Source: Caldilineaceae bacterium
Lineage (GTDB): Bacteria > Chloroflexota > Anaerolineae > Caldilineales > Caldilineaceae
DNA length: 61,352 bases
Assembly: GCA_022824685.1 (NCBI GenBank)
Contig: JAJDZJ010000063.1
Coordinates: forward strand, 1-61,352
Direction: 5' to 3'
Below, piece by piece: positions 18,497 through 28,368 of the stretch (positions are counted from its first letter, which is position 1; the number at the start of each line of letters is the position of its first letter). The position numbers and the translations under genes are program-made. Under the pieces are notes generated by a model. The model was not told the origin of the DNA. It ran no database searches and was given only the letters and a program-made list of their open reading frames with translations.

Positions 18497-19501
18497 ATGC
18501 GTATGCAGGATTTCGCGGTATCCTACCACTCAGCCACTGAAATTGTCGGTCTGTTCCGTCAGGTCCTGGAAGGGTGCAAGTTGACCTCCGACGAGACGCT
18601 CCTGCTCTTTACCGACACGCAGTTCTATCCTCCCTACCCGGCAGCGTTCATGGCCGCCGGGCAGGAGATCGGCGCCGAAGTCATTCAGATGACCGTCCCT
18701 TCCACCCTCCCCGAAATCTCATCGGACTACATCCGCGACGCCTGGAAGGCCGCCGATCTCGTCATCGGCATGTCACAGGTGCAGTGGCTCTATTCGCGCG
18801 CCCACGACGAGGCGCGCAAGTCCGGCACACGGGCGCTGATGGTCATCGAACCGATCGATGTCCTGCGCCGCCTCGCCCCCGACGAAAATGTCCGCAGACG
18901 CGGCCGGGCCGGCGTTCCCGTCCTGACCGCCGGCAAGGAGATGCGCATTACGTCCAGGAACGGCACCGACTTCGTTGTCAATAAGGAAGGGCGTGAAGCC
19001 TATACGCTCTATGGCCTTGCCGATGAACCCGGCAAGTGGGACCACTGGCCCCAGGGCCTGGTCACCTTCTTCGCTGCCCCGGGGCAGGGCGACGGGACCA
19101 TCGTGGTCGACCCCGGCACCGTCTTCCTGAAGTTCCGCCGGCACTCCACCGAACCTGTAGAGCTGACCGTGCGCGAAGGCCGCATCGTCAAGTTCGACGG
19201 CGGAACGGAGGCCCGCCTGGTCGAAGAGTGGTTCGCGCAGTGGAACGACTCGCGCGCTTACGAGCTCGCCCATGTCGGTTGGGGGACGGAGCACCGGGCC
19301 GATTGGAACGTCATCGGGATGGACTCCGAAGCCTACTACGCCAATTTTCTCATCGCCTTTGGCCGCAATATCTTCTGGCCGGTCGGCGGTGACAACGACG
19401 TCGCGGCCCATTGGGATTTCTGCTGCCTCGACCACGATATCTACGTAGACGATCAGGTCATCGTCGAAAACGGCGCTATCGTACCGGAGAACCTCAAGTA
19501 A
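18497..19501 (+). CDS. M29-aminopeptidase/NicX-type protein, paralogue 3
   Basis: This 334-aa protein is clearly closer to paralogue 1 than to paralogue 2 (for example DAWKAADLVIGMSQVQWLY against DAWKSADMVVAMTTIPWLY). It retains H259, H305 and D307 (HWD), the complete His-His-Asp set. GAGGAG precedes the ATG at 18497. The TAA stop overlaps the ATG of the ABC permease (TAATG), tying this enzyme to the transporter by translational coupling and suggesting the transporter brings in its substrate. Confidence 0.75.
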   Translation: MRMQDFAVSYHSATEIVGLFRQVLEGCKLTSDETLLLFTDTQFYPPYPAAFMAAGQEIGAEVIQMTVPSTLPEISSDYIRDAWKAADLVIGMSQVQWLYSRAHDEARKSGTRALMVIEPIDVLRRLAPDENVRRRGRAGVPVLTAGKEMRITSRNGTDFVVNKEGREAYTLYGLADEPGKWDHWPQGLVTFFAAPGQGDGTIVVDPGTVFLKFRRHSTEPVELTVREGRIVKFDGGTEARLVEEWFAQWNDSRAYELAHVGWGTEHRADWNVIGMDSEAYYANFLIAFGRNIFWPVGGDNDVAAHWDFCCLDHDIYVDDQVIVENGAIVPENLK

Positions 19502-20514
19502 TGAGATTGCTGCAATATGTGGCAAAGAGGCTGCTCCATCTGATCCCGGTGCTCCTTGGGGTCTCAATCATCATCTTCACCATCTCACACGTCCTTCCCG
19601 GCAATCCAGTCTATCTGTTTGTCGGCATCGACACCACGCCTGAAGAGATTGAGGCGATAACAAAACGTCTGGGTCTGGATAAGCCGCTGCACGAACAGTA
19701 TCTTATCTGGTTGGGTAACGTGCTGCGCGGGGATCTTGGCGACTCCTGGTTTACCTCCGAATCGGTCGCCCAGGACCTGATGCGGCGCTTCCCCGCCACC
19801 TTCGAGTTGACGACCGTCGCGCTTCTGGTTGCCATCGCGCTTGGCGTGCCTCTCGGCGTCCTGTCGGCCGTCTACAGGAACAGCTGGATCGACAACATCA
19901 GCCGCGGCGTCACGCTTCTTGGCGTGTCCGTGCCCTCCTTCTGGTTGGGGCTTCTACTGATTTACGTCCTGTTCTTCCTGCTGCGAATCTTTCCGCCGCC
20001 GAGCGGACGCATCGGCCTCCTGATTTCCCCCCCTGATCGAATCACCGGCCTCTATCTCGTCGACAGTCTGATGACGGGGAACTGGAAGGCCTTCAGCTCC
20101 AGCGCGCAACACTTGGCGCTACCCGTCATGACCCAGGCGCTTGTTACGCTGGCGCCAATCACGCGCCTCATGCGATCGTCTATGCTCGAAGTTCTGGGCT
20201 CCGAGTACATCCAGGCAGCGCGCGCAAACGGAGTGCCCGACCGCCAGATCTACTTCCGCGACGCCTTGCGCAACGCCCTCCTGGCGCCGCTTACATTCGT
20301 CGCGCTGGTCTATGGCAACCTGCTTGGCGGCAGCGTTGTGATCGAGAGGATTTTCGCTTGGCCGGGCATCGGACGTTACGCGCTTGAATCGATCGTCGTT
20401 AAGGACTATAACGCGGTGCAGGGCTTCGTCCTGCTCGCGGCTGTCCTTTACGTCACGGTATTCCTGATTGTTGACATCCTGTACTTTGTTATCGATCCAA
20501 GGATTACCGCCTGA
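19501..20514 (+). CDS. ABC transporter permease, DppB/OppB type
   Basis: This 337-aa inner-membrane protein has about six membrane helices, an N-terminal RLLHLIPVLLGVSIIIF helix typical of DppB, and the EAA loop that contacts the ATPase (EYIQAARANGVPDRQIYFRD). It forms the channel with the DppC-type partner for peptides, nickel or other small solutes. The start overlaps the stop of paralogue 3 by one base. Confidence 0.92.
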   Translation: MRLLQYVAKRLLHLIPVLLGVSIIIFTISHVLPGNPVYLFVGIDTTPEEIEAITKRLGLDKPLHEQYLIWLGNVLRGDLGDSWFTSESVAQDLMRRFPATFELTTVALLVAIALGVPLGVLSAVYRNSWIDNISRGVTLLGVSVPSFWLGLLLIYVLFFLLRIFPPPSGRIGLLISPPDRITGLYLVDSLMTGNWKAFSSSAQHLALPVMTQALVTLAPITRLMRSSMLEVLGSEYIQAARANGVPDRQIYFRDALRNALLAPLTFVALVYGNLLGGSVVIERIFAWPGIGRYALESIVVKDYNAVQGFVLLAAVLYVTVFLIVDILYFVIDPRITA

Positions 20515-20608
20515 CCTAACCGGCGCCTGACCGCCTGCCGGCAATGATTCTCCTGGATCAAAGCGGCTACCGAGAGTGGCAAAGCGTCATCAGTGTAGGG
20601 ACTGAGAA

Positions 20609-21502
20609 ATGAGCGCACAGGGAACGCCTCTGAAACTGGGGCTGGATACTGAATTGTCGCCTGGCCTCCAGCGCTTCCTCTACCAGCTGCGTCGCAACTG
20701 GTCGACGCTGGTAGGAATCGCCATCATCTTTTTCTTTGTCCTCATTGCTATCTTTGCGCCGCTGCTCGCAACGCATGACCCGGTCGCGACCAACCTGGAT
20801 GAGCAGTTCCAGCCTCCCAGCAGCCGGCACTTCTTCGGTACAGATGAAGTCGGGTGGGATATCTACTCTCGCGTCATTTACGCCACCCGCGTCGACTTCC
20901 TTATTGCCATCGCCTCCGTTCTGCTGGCCATCGCCATCGGTGTCCCCTTGGGTGGCCTTACCGGCTATTTCAGCGGGCGTTTCGACGACATCCTCATGCG
21001 CATTCTCGATGCTTTTCAGGCCTTTCCCCCCCTGATTCTGGCAATGGCTGTGGTCGCCGCGCTTGGCAGAAGCATCTGGCTTGTCATCGCCGTCATTGCG
21101 TTCATCAACTTCCCCTCCTACCTGCGCGTCGTCCGCGCCGAAATGAAAAGCAAGAAGGAAAGCTTCTACGCCGAGGCCGCCCGCTCTGTGGGCAATCCCT
21201 CCCACCGGCTCATTTTCCGGCACCTCATTCCCAACTGCCTCGACCCCGTCCTTGCCCAGGCCCCCCTCAACGCCGGTTGGGCCATTCTCGTTGCAGCCAG
21301 TCTCAGCTTTATTGGCCTGGGGGTTCCCATACCCACACCCGAATGGGGCTCGATGATCAACGATGGCGTCGGGGGCATCGTTAGCGGCGAGTGGTGGATC
21401 TCCTTCTTCCCGGGGCTTACCGCCATGATCGCCGTACTCGGCTTCAACCTGCTTTCGGAAGGATTGAGAGACATCTTTGATCCCAAACGGATGGAATCCT
21501 GA
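20609..21502 (+). CDS. ABC transporter permease, DppC/OppC type
   Basis: This 297-aa permease has the N-terminal cytoplasmic stretch and first helix of the DppC family, the FFGTDEVGWDIYSRV segment, and the EAA loop (SFYAEAARSVGNPSHRLIFR). It pairs with the DppB-type protein upstream. GGGACTGAGAA before the ATG is a weak ribosome site; spacing to the next gene is three bases. Confidence 0.92.
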   Translation: MSAQGTPLKLGLDTELSPGLQRFLYQLRRNWSTLVGIAIIFFFVLIAIFAPLLATHDPVATNLDEQFQPPSSRHFFGTDEVGWDIYSRVIYATRVDFLIAIASVLLAIAIGVPLGGLTGYFSGRFDDILMRILDAFQAFPPLILAMAVVAALGRSIWLVIAVIAFINFPSYLRVVRAEMKSKKESFYAEAARSVGNPSHRLIFRHLIPNCLDPVLAQAPLNAGWAILVAASLSFIGLGVPIPTPEWGSMINDGVGGIVSGEWWISFFPGLTAMIAVLGFNLLSEGLRDIFDPKRMES

Positions 21503-21505
21503 ACG

Positions 21506-22534
21506 ATGCGTCAAGCCAGCCAACAGGACACACTCCTGGAAGTAAGGGGCCTGCATACCTATTTCTACACCTACGAGGGTATCGTTAGAGCTGTGAACAG
21601 CGTTTCCTACGGACTGAATCGCGGCGAAATCACCGGGCTGGTCGGTGAGAGCGGTTCGGGAAAATCCGTGACTGCGCAGTCGATTATCCAGCTCGTCAAG
21701 GCCCCCGGCAAGATAGTGAGCGGCGAAGTCTGGCTCGACGGCGAGGACCTGATGTCGTTCAGCCAGGACGAGATGCAAGCAGTCCGCGGCCGCAAAATCT
21801 CAATGATCTTCCAGGAGCCGCGCGCCGCGCTCAATCCACTGTTTACCGTCGGCGACCAAATAAGCCGCGTCATTCAGCTACGCGAGGGCTGCACGCGTAG
21901 CGTCGCGGAAAGCCACGCTGTCGACATGATGCGCGCGGTTGAAATCGCTGACCCCGAACGTCGCGCCAGCGCCTACCCGCACGAACTGTCCGGCGGCATG
22001 TGCCAGCGGGTCATGGTCGCCATGGCGCTGAGCGCCAATCCACTGCTCCTCATCGCGGATGAACCGACCACCGGCCTCGACGTCACCGTCCAGGCGCAAG
22101 TGCTGGACCTGATTCGCACGCGAGTCAGATCGGCCGGCTCCGCCTGCCTGTTCATTACCCACGACCTGGGCGTCGTCGCCGAACTGTGCGAACGGGTGAT
22201 CGTTATGTACGCCGGCCGTGTCGTCGAACAAGGACCGGTTTCCGAAATCTTTGCCAGGCCGCGCCATCCCTACACGCAGGGGCTTATCGCTTCGACTCTG
22301 CGCGTCGACATTGACAAGCCGATCTCCACGATTCCCGGGACGGTGCCGGACGCCGTCCATCTGCCCAGCGGCTGCGCTTTCCACCCCAGATGCCCCTTTG
22401 CGGAAGACCTTTGCCAGCAAGAGGAGCCCGCAATGGTCGAAGCGGGGCCGGACCATACGACGCGCTGCCATATCGTTTCCGGCAGAGTCAAGAAAGACAT
22501 GCTGGAAGAAGCCTGGGAGCTGGAGGCTGCCTAA
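21506..22534 (+). CDS. ABC transporter ATPase, DppD/OppD type
   Basis: This 342-aa ATPase has Walker A GESGSGKS (about 47-54), the signature LSGGM, Walker B LLIADEP and the switch histidine in FITHDLG. The C-terminal oligopeptide-transporter extension carries the cysteines of GCAFHPRCP and later RCH, which bind an iron-sulfur cluster in characterised relatives. It energises the two permeases upstream. Confidence 0.93.
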   Translation: MRQASQQDTLLEVRGLHTYFYTYEGIVRAVNSVSYGLNRGEITGLVGESGSGKSVTAQSIIQLVKAPGKIVSGEVWLDGEDLMSFSQDEMQAVRGRKISMIFQEPRAALNPLFTVGDQISRVIQLREGCTRSVAESHAVDMMRAVEIADPERRASAYPHELSGGMCQRVMVAMALSANPLLLIADEPTTGLDVTVQAQVLDLIRTRVRSAGSACLFITHDLGVVAELCERVIVMYAGRVVEQGPVSEIFARPRHPYTQGLIASTLRVDIDKPISTIPGTVPDAVHLPSGCAFHPRCPFAEDLCQQEEPAMVEAGPDHTTRCHIVSGRVKKDMLEEAWELEAA

Positions 22535-22598
22535 ACTGGCTCCCCCCATCCTATAATGAATCGGGTCCATTACCGGTCTTTGGGCCCGTAGAGCGCAA

Positions 22599-23630
22599 AT
22601 GTCACTCGCTAACAACAACGCGTTCATAAGAATTCGCAACTTGCGCAAAGAATTTCCGATCCGCGCCGGCATGTTCTCCCACGTGCAGCTACGGGCAGTC
22701 GACGACATTTCGTTCGATATCCCTAAAGGCTCAACCATGGGACTGGTCGGCGAGAGCGGCTGCGGCAAGACGACAGCAGGCCGCTGTCTGCTGCGACTAA
22801 TCGAACCGTCATCCGGAGAAGTCTGGATGGGCGAACACAACCTGACCAACTTGACAAACGATCAAGTCGCAAACATGCGCGGGCGCATGCAGATGGTCTT
22901 CCAGGATCCGGGCGGCTCACTGACCCCGCGCATGACGGTCGGAGCCATTCTGAGGGAACCGCTCGATCTGCACACGAACCTGAACGCGCACGAAAAGGAC
23001 CAGCGCGTCAGACAACTGCTCTCCCAGGTCGGCCTGCAGCCTGATCACCTTTCCCGTTACCCCCATCAGTTCAGCGGCGGCCAGCAGCAACGCATTGGAG
23101 TCGCCCGCGCCATCGCGACGCACCCCGACTTTATTGTGCTTGACGAGCCGACTTCCGCGCTTGACGTATCCGTTCGCGGCCAGATTCTGCGCCTGCTTAC
23201 CCAACTGCAGGAAGAACTGGGTCTGACCTACCTGTTTATCTCCCACGACCTGAGCGTGATCAAACATACATGCACCCAGGTTGCAGTGATGTACTTGGGG
23301 CGCATCGTGGAGACGGGCAGCACAAACGAGATTTTCGACACACCTGCCCACCCGTACACACAGGCCCTGCTCTCCGCCGTTCCGATCCCCGATCCCTCGC
23401 AACGCGGCAAGGAGCGTCTGAAGCTCCCAGGAGAAGTGCCGAGCCCTATCGACCTCCCGCCGGGGTGCCGCCTGTATTCGCGCTGCCCCTATCGCCGCGA
23501 CGACTGTTTGCAGCCCGGACCGCCCCTCTTTCATATTGCCAACACGCATAGCGCCGCCTGTATACTTGTGGAAAAGAGCGATCTCAATCGCGAAAAATAT
23601 GGTGTCTCGGCTTACTCGCAACCCGCCTAG
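22599..23630 (+). CDS. ABC transporter ATPase, DppF/OppF type
   Basis: This 343-aa ATPase has Walker A GESGCGKT, signature FSGGQQQR, Walker B FIVLDEP and the C-terminal cysteine-bearing extension (PPGCRLYSRCP). It completes the heterodimer with the DppD-type protein. It could also serve the second Dpp-like system at 43.7-47.5 kb, which has no ATPase genes of its own. Confidence 0.93.
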   Translation: MSLANNNAFIRIRNLRKEFPIRAGMFSHVQLRAVDDISFDIPKGSTMGLVGESGCGKTTAGRCLLRLIEPSSGEVWMGEHNLTNLTNDQVANMRGRMQMVFQDPGGSLTPRMTVGAILREPLDLHTNLNAHEKDQRVRQLLSQVGLQPDHLSRYPHQFSGGQQQRIGVARAIATHPDFIVLDEPTSALDVSVRGQILRLLTQLQEELGLTYLFISHDLSVIKHTCTQVAVMYLGRIVETGSTNEIFDTPAHPYTQALLSAVPIPDPSQRGKERLKLPGEVPSPIDLPPGCRLYSRCPYRRDDCLQPGPPLFHIANTHSAACILVEKSDLNREKYGVSAYSQPA

Positions 23631-23817
23631 ACACCCGGGGCCAATGCTCTGAACTGTGTTGCAAAGGCTGATCTTCCTCTGAGTCCATTGGTATCGCGCC
23701 GCTGCACCAATGTGGCATCCTGAGCCAGCTATCAGGAATTGAAGCCGGAAACGGACTGACACTGTGGACCGCGAGCTGGCGCCCCCACAGCCTTCCTGCC
23801 AAAAGGAGTTTGCAATC

Positions 23818-25548
23818 ATGCAAAGCAAAAAGATGTCGCGCCGATTCACGTTGGTGATCGTTGTCAGCCTAATCTGTTTGGCCCTCCTGGCCGCCTGCGC
23901 TCCAGCGGCCGCGCCCGCTGACAGCGGGCAACAGGATGAAGCCGCCGCCGCGGACACGTCCGAAATGACCGGGCGCGAGAAGGCCCTCGCCTCCGCCTCC
24001 GATGAAGATCGAACGCTCGTCGTCGCCGTCAGTCAGGACCTCTCGACGCTTGACTGGGATGTGTCCGGCGCCTTTCCCCGCATGACCGAAACACAGGTGA
24101 ATGTTCTGGGCAGCTGGGCGCAGCCGGCTATCATCGAGCACGAAGATGGCAGCATGACCGGCGACGCGCTCAACTTCGAGCCGATGCTGGCCGATTCGAT
24201 GGTGATCTCGATGGACGGCACCCAGTGGACCTTCAAATTGCCCGAAGGCATGAAACACTACCCCTCGGGCAATGAGATTACAGCGAATGATTACCTCTAC
24301 TATAAGGACCGGCGCAACAATATGCGCGTGCCGCCCTCGCTGGACCGGCTGGTGCGTTTGGCCACCAAGGAAGAGCCGCTACAGGGCTTTGAGGTGCTCG
24401 ACGATTACACCTTCCGCTTCAATGCGTCAGACTGGACGCCGATTCTGCGGCCTTTCATGAGCTGCTGCCTGTTTGGCTACCTTATCGATAGTCAGGCCTA
24501 CATGGATGCCGGCGAAGCTGAAGGCGACAAATGGGGCCAGGAGTACGCGACAACCAACATGCCGAGCAGCGGCCCGTACTACATCCATGACCGCATTCCG
24601 AACGAGCTGATGGAGTTCCGTACCAGTCCAAATTGGCAAGGCAAAGAGCCCTATTTCAACCGCATCCTCTTTACCGTCGTGCCGGAATCGGCAGACCGCG
24701 TGCTCCTGCTCAAGGCTGGCACAGTCGACATCGCTCAAGATCTGTCGGCCAAAGAGATAAACGACCTTCGCGGTGACGCCACTGTCAGCATCAAGCAGGT
24801 GCGAATCGGTGACATGATCGTGATGCCGATCAACCACAACACGGAACCGTTCAACGACAAGCGGGTGCGTCAGGCAGTGTCATACCTGATTCCCTATGAC
24901 GATATTATCGAAAATGTCTGGTTCGGCAGCGCAGAACGAAGTCTCGGACCGGTACCCTCCATGGTGCACGGCTACGACCACAGCTATTGGCCATATGCCC
25001 TGCCCGAAGACGAGGCCATCGCTAAAGCCAAGGAACTGCTGGCAGAGGCGGGCTATGCTGACGGGCTGGAATTTGATCTGAGTATCGATCTGGGCACCCC
25101 TGAGCAGGCGAGCATGGCCAAGATCATTCAGAGCGCCCTGGCGGCGGCCGACATTACCGTCAACATCAATCCCATGCCCCGCGCCGCCTATCAGGAAGGC
25201 AAGAACCAAGGCACCCATACATCGGCGCTCGATACGCTCTTTCCCTGGACGGCCGAACCAGGCTATTTCATGGACATCCTGTTGGGTTGCGTCTCCTACG
25301 GCAACCGATACAGCGGCGTCTGCCTGGAGGAAGCTGACGCCCTGATTCGGGAAGCCGGCACGACGGTTGACGAAGACGCCCGTTTCGAACTATACAGCCA
25401 GGCCCAGCACCTGCACATCGACAACGCTTCCTGGATATGGCTTGGCGCCCGCTATTTCAACCTGGCCATTGGTTCCGATATCGCAGGCTACATCGCTTTC
25501 CCGGATACGCGCACTCGATACTGGCATCTCTATCGCGACTCTGAGTAG
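23818..25548 (+). CDS. Solute-binding lipoprotein, family 5 (DppA/OppA type)
   Basis: This 576-aa extracytoplasmic binding protein has a lipoprotein signal with lipobox LAAC and acylated C27, followed by a low-complexity Ala/Gly/Asp linker. The family-5 fold is recognisable from segments such as DGTQWTFKLPEGMKHYPSG and FNDKRVRQAVSYLIPYDDI. It captures the substrate for the ABC transporter just upstream. AAAAGGAG before 23818 fixes the start. The ligand could be a peptide or another small solute used by the adjacent enzymes. Confidence 0.92.
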   Translation: MQSKKMSRRFTLVIVVSLICLALLAACAPAAAPADSGQQDEAAAADTSEMTGREKALASASDEDRTLVVAVSQDLSTLDWDVSGAFPRMTETQVNVLGSWAQPAIIEHEDGSMTGDALNFEPMLADSMVISMDGTQWTFKLPEGMKHYPSGNEITANDYLYYKDRRNNMRVPPSLDRLVRLATKEEPLQGFEVLDDYTFRFNASDWTPILRPFMSCCLFGYLIDSQAYMDAGEAEGDKWGQEYATTNMPSSGPYYIHDRIPNELMEFRTSPNWQGKEPYFNRILFTVVPESADRVLLLKAGTVDIAQDLSAKEINDLRGDATVSIKQVRIGDMIVMPINHNTEPFNDKRVRQAVSYLIPYDDIIENVWFGSAERSLGPVPSMVHGYDHSYWPYALPEDEAIAKAKELLAEAGYADGLEFDLSIDLGTPEQASMAKIIQSALAAADITVNINPMPRAAYQEGKNQGTHTSALDTLFPWTAEPGYFMDILLGCVSYGNRYSGVCLEEADALIREAGTTVDEDARFELYSQAQHLHIDNASWIWLGARYFNLAIGSDIAGYIAFPDTRTRYWHLYRDSE

Positions 25549-25558
25549 CAACGCAGGA

Positions 25559-25606
25559 CAGCGGCTCGTGTGAACAGCGATTGCCACTGTTCCGGCATAT
25601 CCGCTG
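25559..25606 (+). other. Branched hairpin after the binding-protein gene
   Basis: CAGCGG (25559-25564) pairs with CCGCTG (25601-25606), and inside it GAACAG (25572-25577) pairs with CTGTTC (25587-25592). It begins ten bases after the stop codon. It has no T-run and may stabilise the upstream message or reduce read-through. Confidence 0.35.
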
Positions 25607-25738
25607 AGCGCACCTTCTGCCTGTGACGCCCTGCCGGGCATCGGAATAGACCGCCGCTTATCAGTCCGGTGGCCCTCCCGATGCTCGGCGCGCAGGGCCA
25701 AACAATCCGTTCGACAGTGCCGGTGACGACTTGGACAT

Positions 25739-27163
25739 GTGCCGCCTTCGCGCGACTGGGTCGGAAGAGTCGCCGGCACTGCTCTGTTGAATGCAAAGAC
25801 TCCCAAACCCTGCGAGGCTGACGAGTCGGTGGTTCCAAAAAGACTGAGCCAGCGCTACATTTTCGCCTTCTGGTATCCGCTGGCTCTGAGTTGGCTGATG
25901 ATGAGCATCGCCGACCCCGTCGTGAGCGCAGGTATAACCCGTCTGCCCCATCCGGAGCTTCAGTTGGCCGCTTTCGGCGTTGCGCAACCGATTGCCATTC
26001 TCATGGAAAGCCCCATCATCTACATGCTGGGCACCGGCGTCGCCCTTGTTCGTAACCGCGCCATGTACCAGCTTGTGTGGCGCTTTATGCTCCATCTCTC
26101 GATTCTGATGACCGTACTGAGCGCCGTTCTTTTCTTTTCACCAGCCTACCATGTCATGACCCGTCTGCTCCTGGGACTGACCGAGGAAGTATCGGCAGCC
26201 GCCAGGCCCGCCATGCAACTGCTTCTGCTTTGGCCCGCCGCCATCGGACTGCGCCGCTTCCTGCAAGGCGTCCTGATCAGACACGGCTACACGCGCCACA
26301 TCACCCTGGGCACGGTATGCCGGCTGGTTACACTGTCCGCGACCATGGCAGCAGGCGTTTGGTTTGGAGGCATTCCAGGCGCGGCCTTGGGCGGCCTCGC
26401 CATGGTATTGAGCGTGATTGTCGAAGCCATCGTGATCGCATGGTGGGCTCGCCCCGTCGTGCGCACGCATATCCACGCAGCAGACAGGCCTGAGCCGGGT
26501 GACGCCGACATGACCTACGCAGGCCTGTGGCGGTTCTACCTGCCGCTGGCCGCCACCGACGTCATGCGCGTCATCTCCCGTCCCCTCGTCGTCGCCGGGA
26601 TCGCTCGCTCCGCGATGGCCGCGCCATCGCTTTCCGCCTTTCCTGTCGCTTTTGGGCTGGGCATGTTCTTCTCCAGTCCCATGCGCGCCTGCCATGAGGT
26701 CGTCATCGCCCTCCTTCAGGATGAGCGCGCCTACCGCGCCCTCAGGCGATTTGTGGTGATTTCGGGGGCGCTCTTGAGCCTCGCAATGGGCCTGCTGGTT
26801 TTCACACCATTGGACCGTCTCTACTTCACGCTTCTCCTTGGCGTCCCGGCCGAAATCAAGCCGCTGGCATCGTTGGGTTCCCAGTTCATGGTTCCGTACA
26901 CCTTCCTGCTGGCATGGCAAAACCTGTATCGCGGCCGGCTCATGAAGCGGCGCGATACACGCTTTATTCAATATGGAATGGTCGTCAACCTGGTAAGCAT
27001 GTTGCTCGCGCTCACAATCGGCGTTTCAGTCGGGCTGGCTTCAGGCGTCGTTGTCGGCGCGGCCTCGGTCGTCCTTGCCCATACTGTCGAGGTGGTCGTC
27101 TTGAACGCGGCCAACAGGCCTCCTGGCGCCTTCAGAGACATCCAGCCGAAGCATGCGCATTAG
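25739..27163 (+). CDS. Polytopic membrane protein of MATE/ANKH-like type
   Basis: This 474-aa protein has about twelve membrane segments. Two halves each begin with a [FY]xxPLA motif (FWYPLALSWL; FYLPLAATDV), as in the MATE fold. The second half reads RVISRPLV, close to QRISRPIV in vertebrate ANKH (recalled, not aligned), which exports pyrophosphate, ATP or citrate. A role as exporter is therefore plausible but the substrate is unknown. The start given is a GTG; an in-frame GTG at 25829, nearer the first helix, is equally possible. Confidence 0.65.
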   Translation: MPPSRDWVGRVAGTALLNAKTPKPCEADESVVPKRLSQRYIFAFWYPLALSWLMMSIADPVVSAGITRLPHPELQLAAFGVAQPIAILMESPIIYMLGTGVALVRNRAMYQLVWRFMLHLSILMTVLSAVLFFSPAYHVMTRLLLGLTEEVSAAARPAMQLLLLWPAAIGLRRFLQGVLIRHGYTRHITLGTVCRLVTLSATMAAGVWFGGIPGAALGGLAMVLSVIVEAIVIAWWARPVVRTHIHAADRPEPGDADMTYAGLWRFYLPLAATDVMRVISRPLVVAGIARSAMAAPSLSAFPVAFGLGMFFSSPMRACHEVVIALLQDERAYRALRRFVVISGALLSLAMGLLVFTPLDRLYFTLLLGVPAEIKPLASLGSQFMVPYTFLLAWQNLYRGRLMKRRDTRFIQYGMVVNLVSMLLALTIGVSVGLASGVVVGAASVVLAHTVEVVVLNAANRPPGAFRDIQPKHAH

Positions 27164-27283
27164 CGGCAACTGCCGGCGCCGTTCAAATCAGCGCACGCAT
27201 ATTTTCCGACCTCCCGCACAAAGGTCAACCCGGTACCGCAGGGCAGGATTCCATGCCCGTCCAATCAGTAAGGAGAATTTCAA

Positions 27284-28285
27284 ATGGCAAACTTTGAAGT
27301 TGCAGGCCTGAGCGCGGCGCCCGGTGAAGTCGTGAAGGGCCACCTCGGCCATGTCACCCTGGCCGATGGAAATAAGGTTGGCGTACCCGTTGTCATCGTT
27401 AACGGCGTCGATGACGGCCCTACCTTAGTCGTCACCGCCTCCATTCACGGGACCGAGATCAACGGGACCGGCGCGCTTCTGAAGACGGTGCGCGCAACCG
27501 ATCCCCAGCACCTGAAGGGACGTCTGGTTGCCATTACCGTCGGCAATCCCTTCGCCTTTCAGGTCGGCTCCTACTTCTCTCCCGTCATCGCCCCAACCGG
27601 CGATGGCATCAACATGTCCTCCGCGCCGATGTGGCCCGCCGATTCCGACGGGACAGTCACTTTGCGGCTGGCCGGCGTCATAGGTGAGGCCCTCAAAGTA
27701 GCGACCCACTCCATCGACGTCCACTCGAATCCCCCCGACGCCATTCCCTTCACGTTGATTCGACGCGACGCCTGCCCCGATGAAAAGGTGCTGGCGGAAA
27801 TGGAGAAAATGGCGGAGGCGTGGGGGTTTACCGTCATCGATTCGCCTGGCCGCTCCCCAACCGGCGTCGTCGGCAGTTCGCTCGCCCACGGCATCCCTTC
27901 CATGACCCCGGAACTCATCGCCGATTTCTTCCTCTGGGAGGACAACACGAACTCCGGCCAGATCGGGATCACCAACGTCATGAAGGCCATCGGCATGCTG
28001 GAAGGCGACATTGTCCCGCAGGCAACGACCCCCATGCAGGGCGACTTCTACATGGCCGATCGTCTCACTTCCCACAAAGGGGGTCTTATGTGGATCAAGC
28101 ATCCACCTGGAACCTTTCTGCGCGAAGGGGACGTCGCCGTCGATATGATGGATGTCTGGGGCGACATTATCGAGGAAGTCAAAATGCCCTATGACGGCTA
28201 CTGTTGGTCCTTCACCGGCGGCGTAGGATACACGCAGGTGGTGCCCGAAGGGACGCAGATCGCATTCACCTTCCGCGAACGCTGA
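27284..28285 (+). CDS. Succinylglutamate desuccinylase/aspartoacylase-type zinc deacylase
   Basis: This 333-aa member of the AstE/AspA group of M14-like carboxypeptidases carries zinc ligands H55 and E58 (SIHGTE) and H147 (IDVHSN). The C-terminal part is a beta-rich domain. The family releases carboxylate groups from N-acyl amino acids or trims amide bonds. In this cluster it would act on an imported amide, peptide or ring-cleavage product. GGAG supports the ATG. Confidence 0.85.
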   Translation: MANFEVAGLSAAPGEVVKGHLGHVTLADGNKVGVPVVIVNGVDDGPTLVVTASIHGTEINGTGALLKTVRATDPQHLKGRLVAITVGNPFAFQVGSYFSPVIAPTGDGINMSSAPMWPADSDGTVTLRLAGVIGEALKVATHSIDVHSNPPDAIPFTLIRRDACPDEKVLAEMEKMAEAWGFTVIDSPGRSPTGVVGSSLAHGIPSMTPELIADFFLWEDNTNSGQIGITNVMKAIGMLEGDIVPQATTPMQGDFYMADRLTSHKGGLMWIKHPPGTFLREGDVAVDMMDVWGDIIEEVKMPYDGYCWSFTGGVGYTQVVPEGTQIAFTFRER

Positions 28286-28368
28286 CATTCGCCATTGGGC
28301 CGTCGACCGGTTCGCATCATCCGGGCAGGCTCCCGGATCCAGGCCCGTAAGTCAAGGGACAGCAGATC

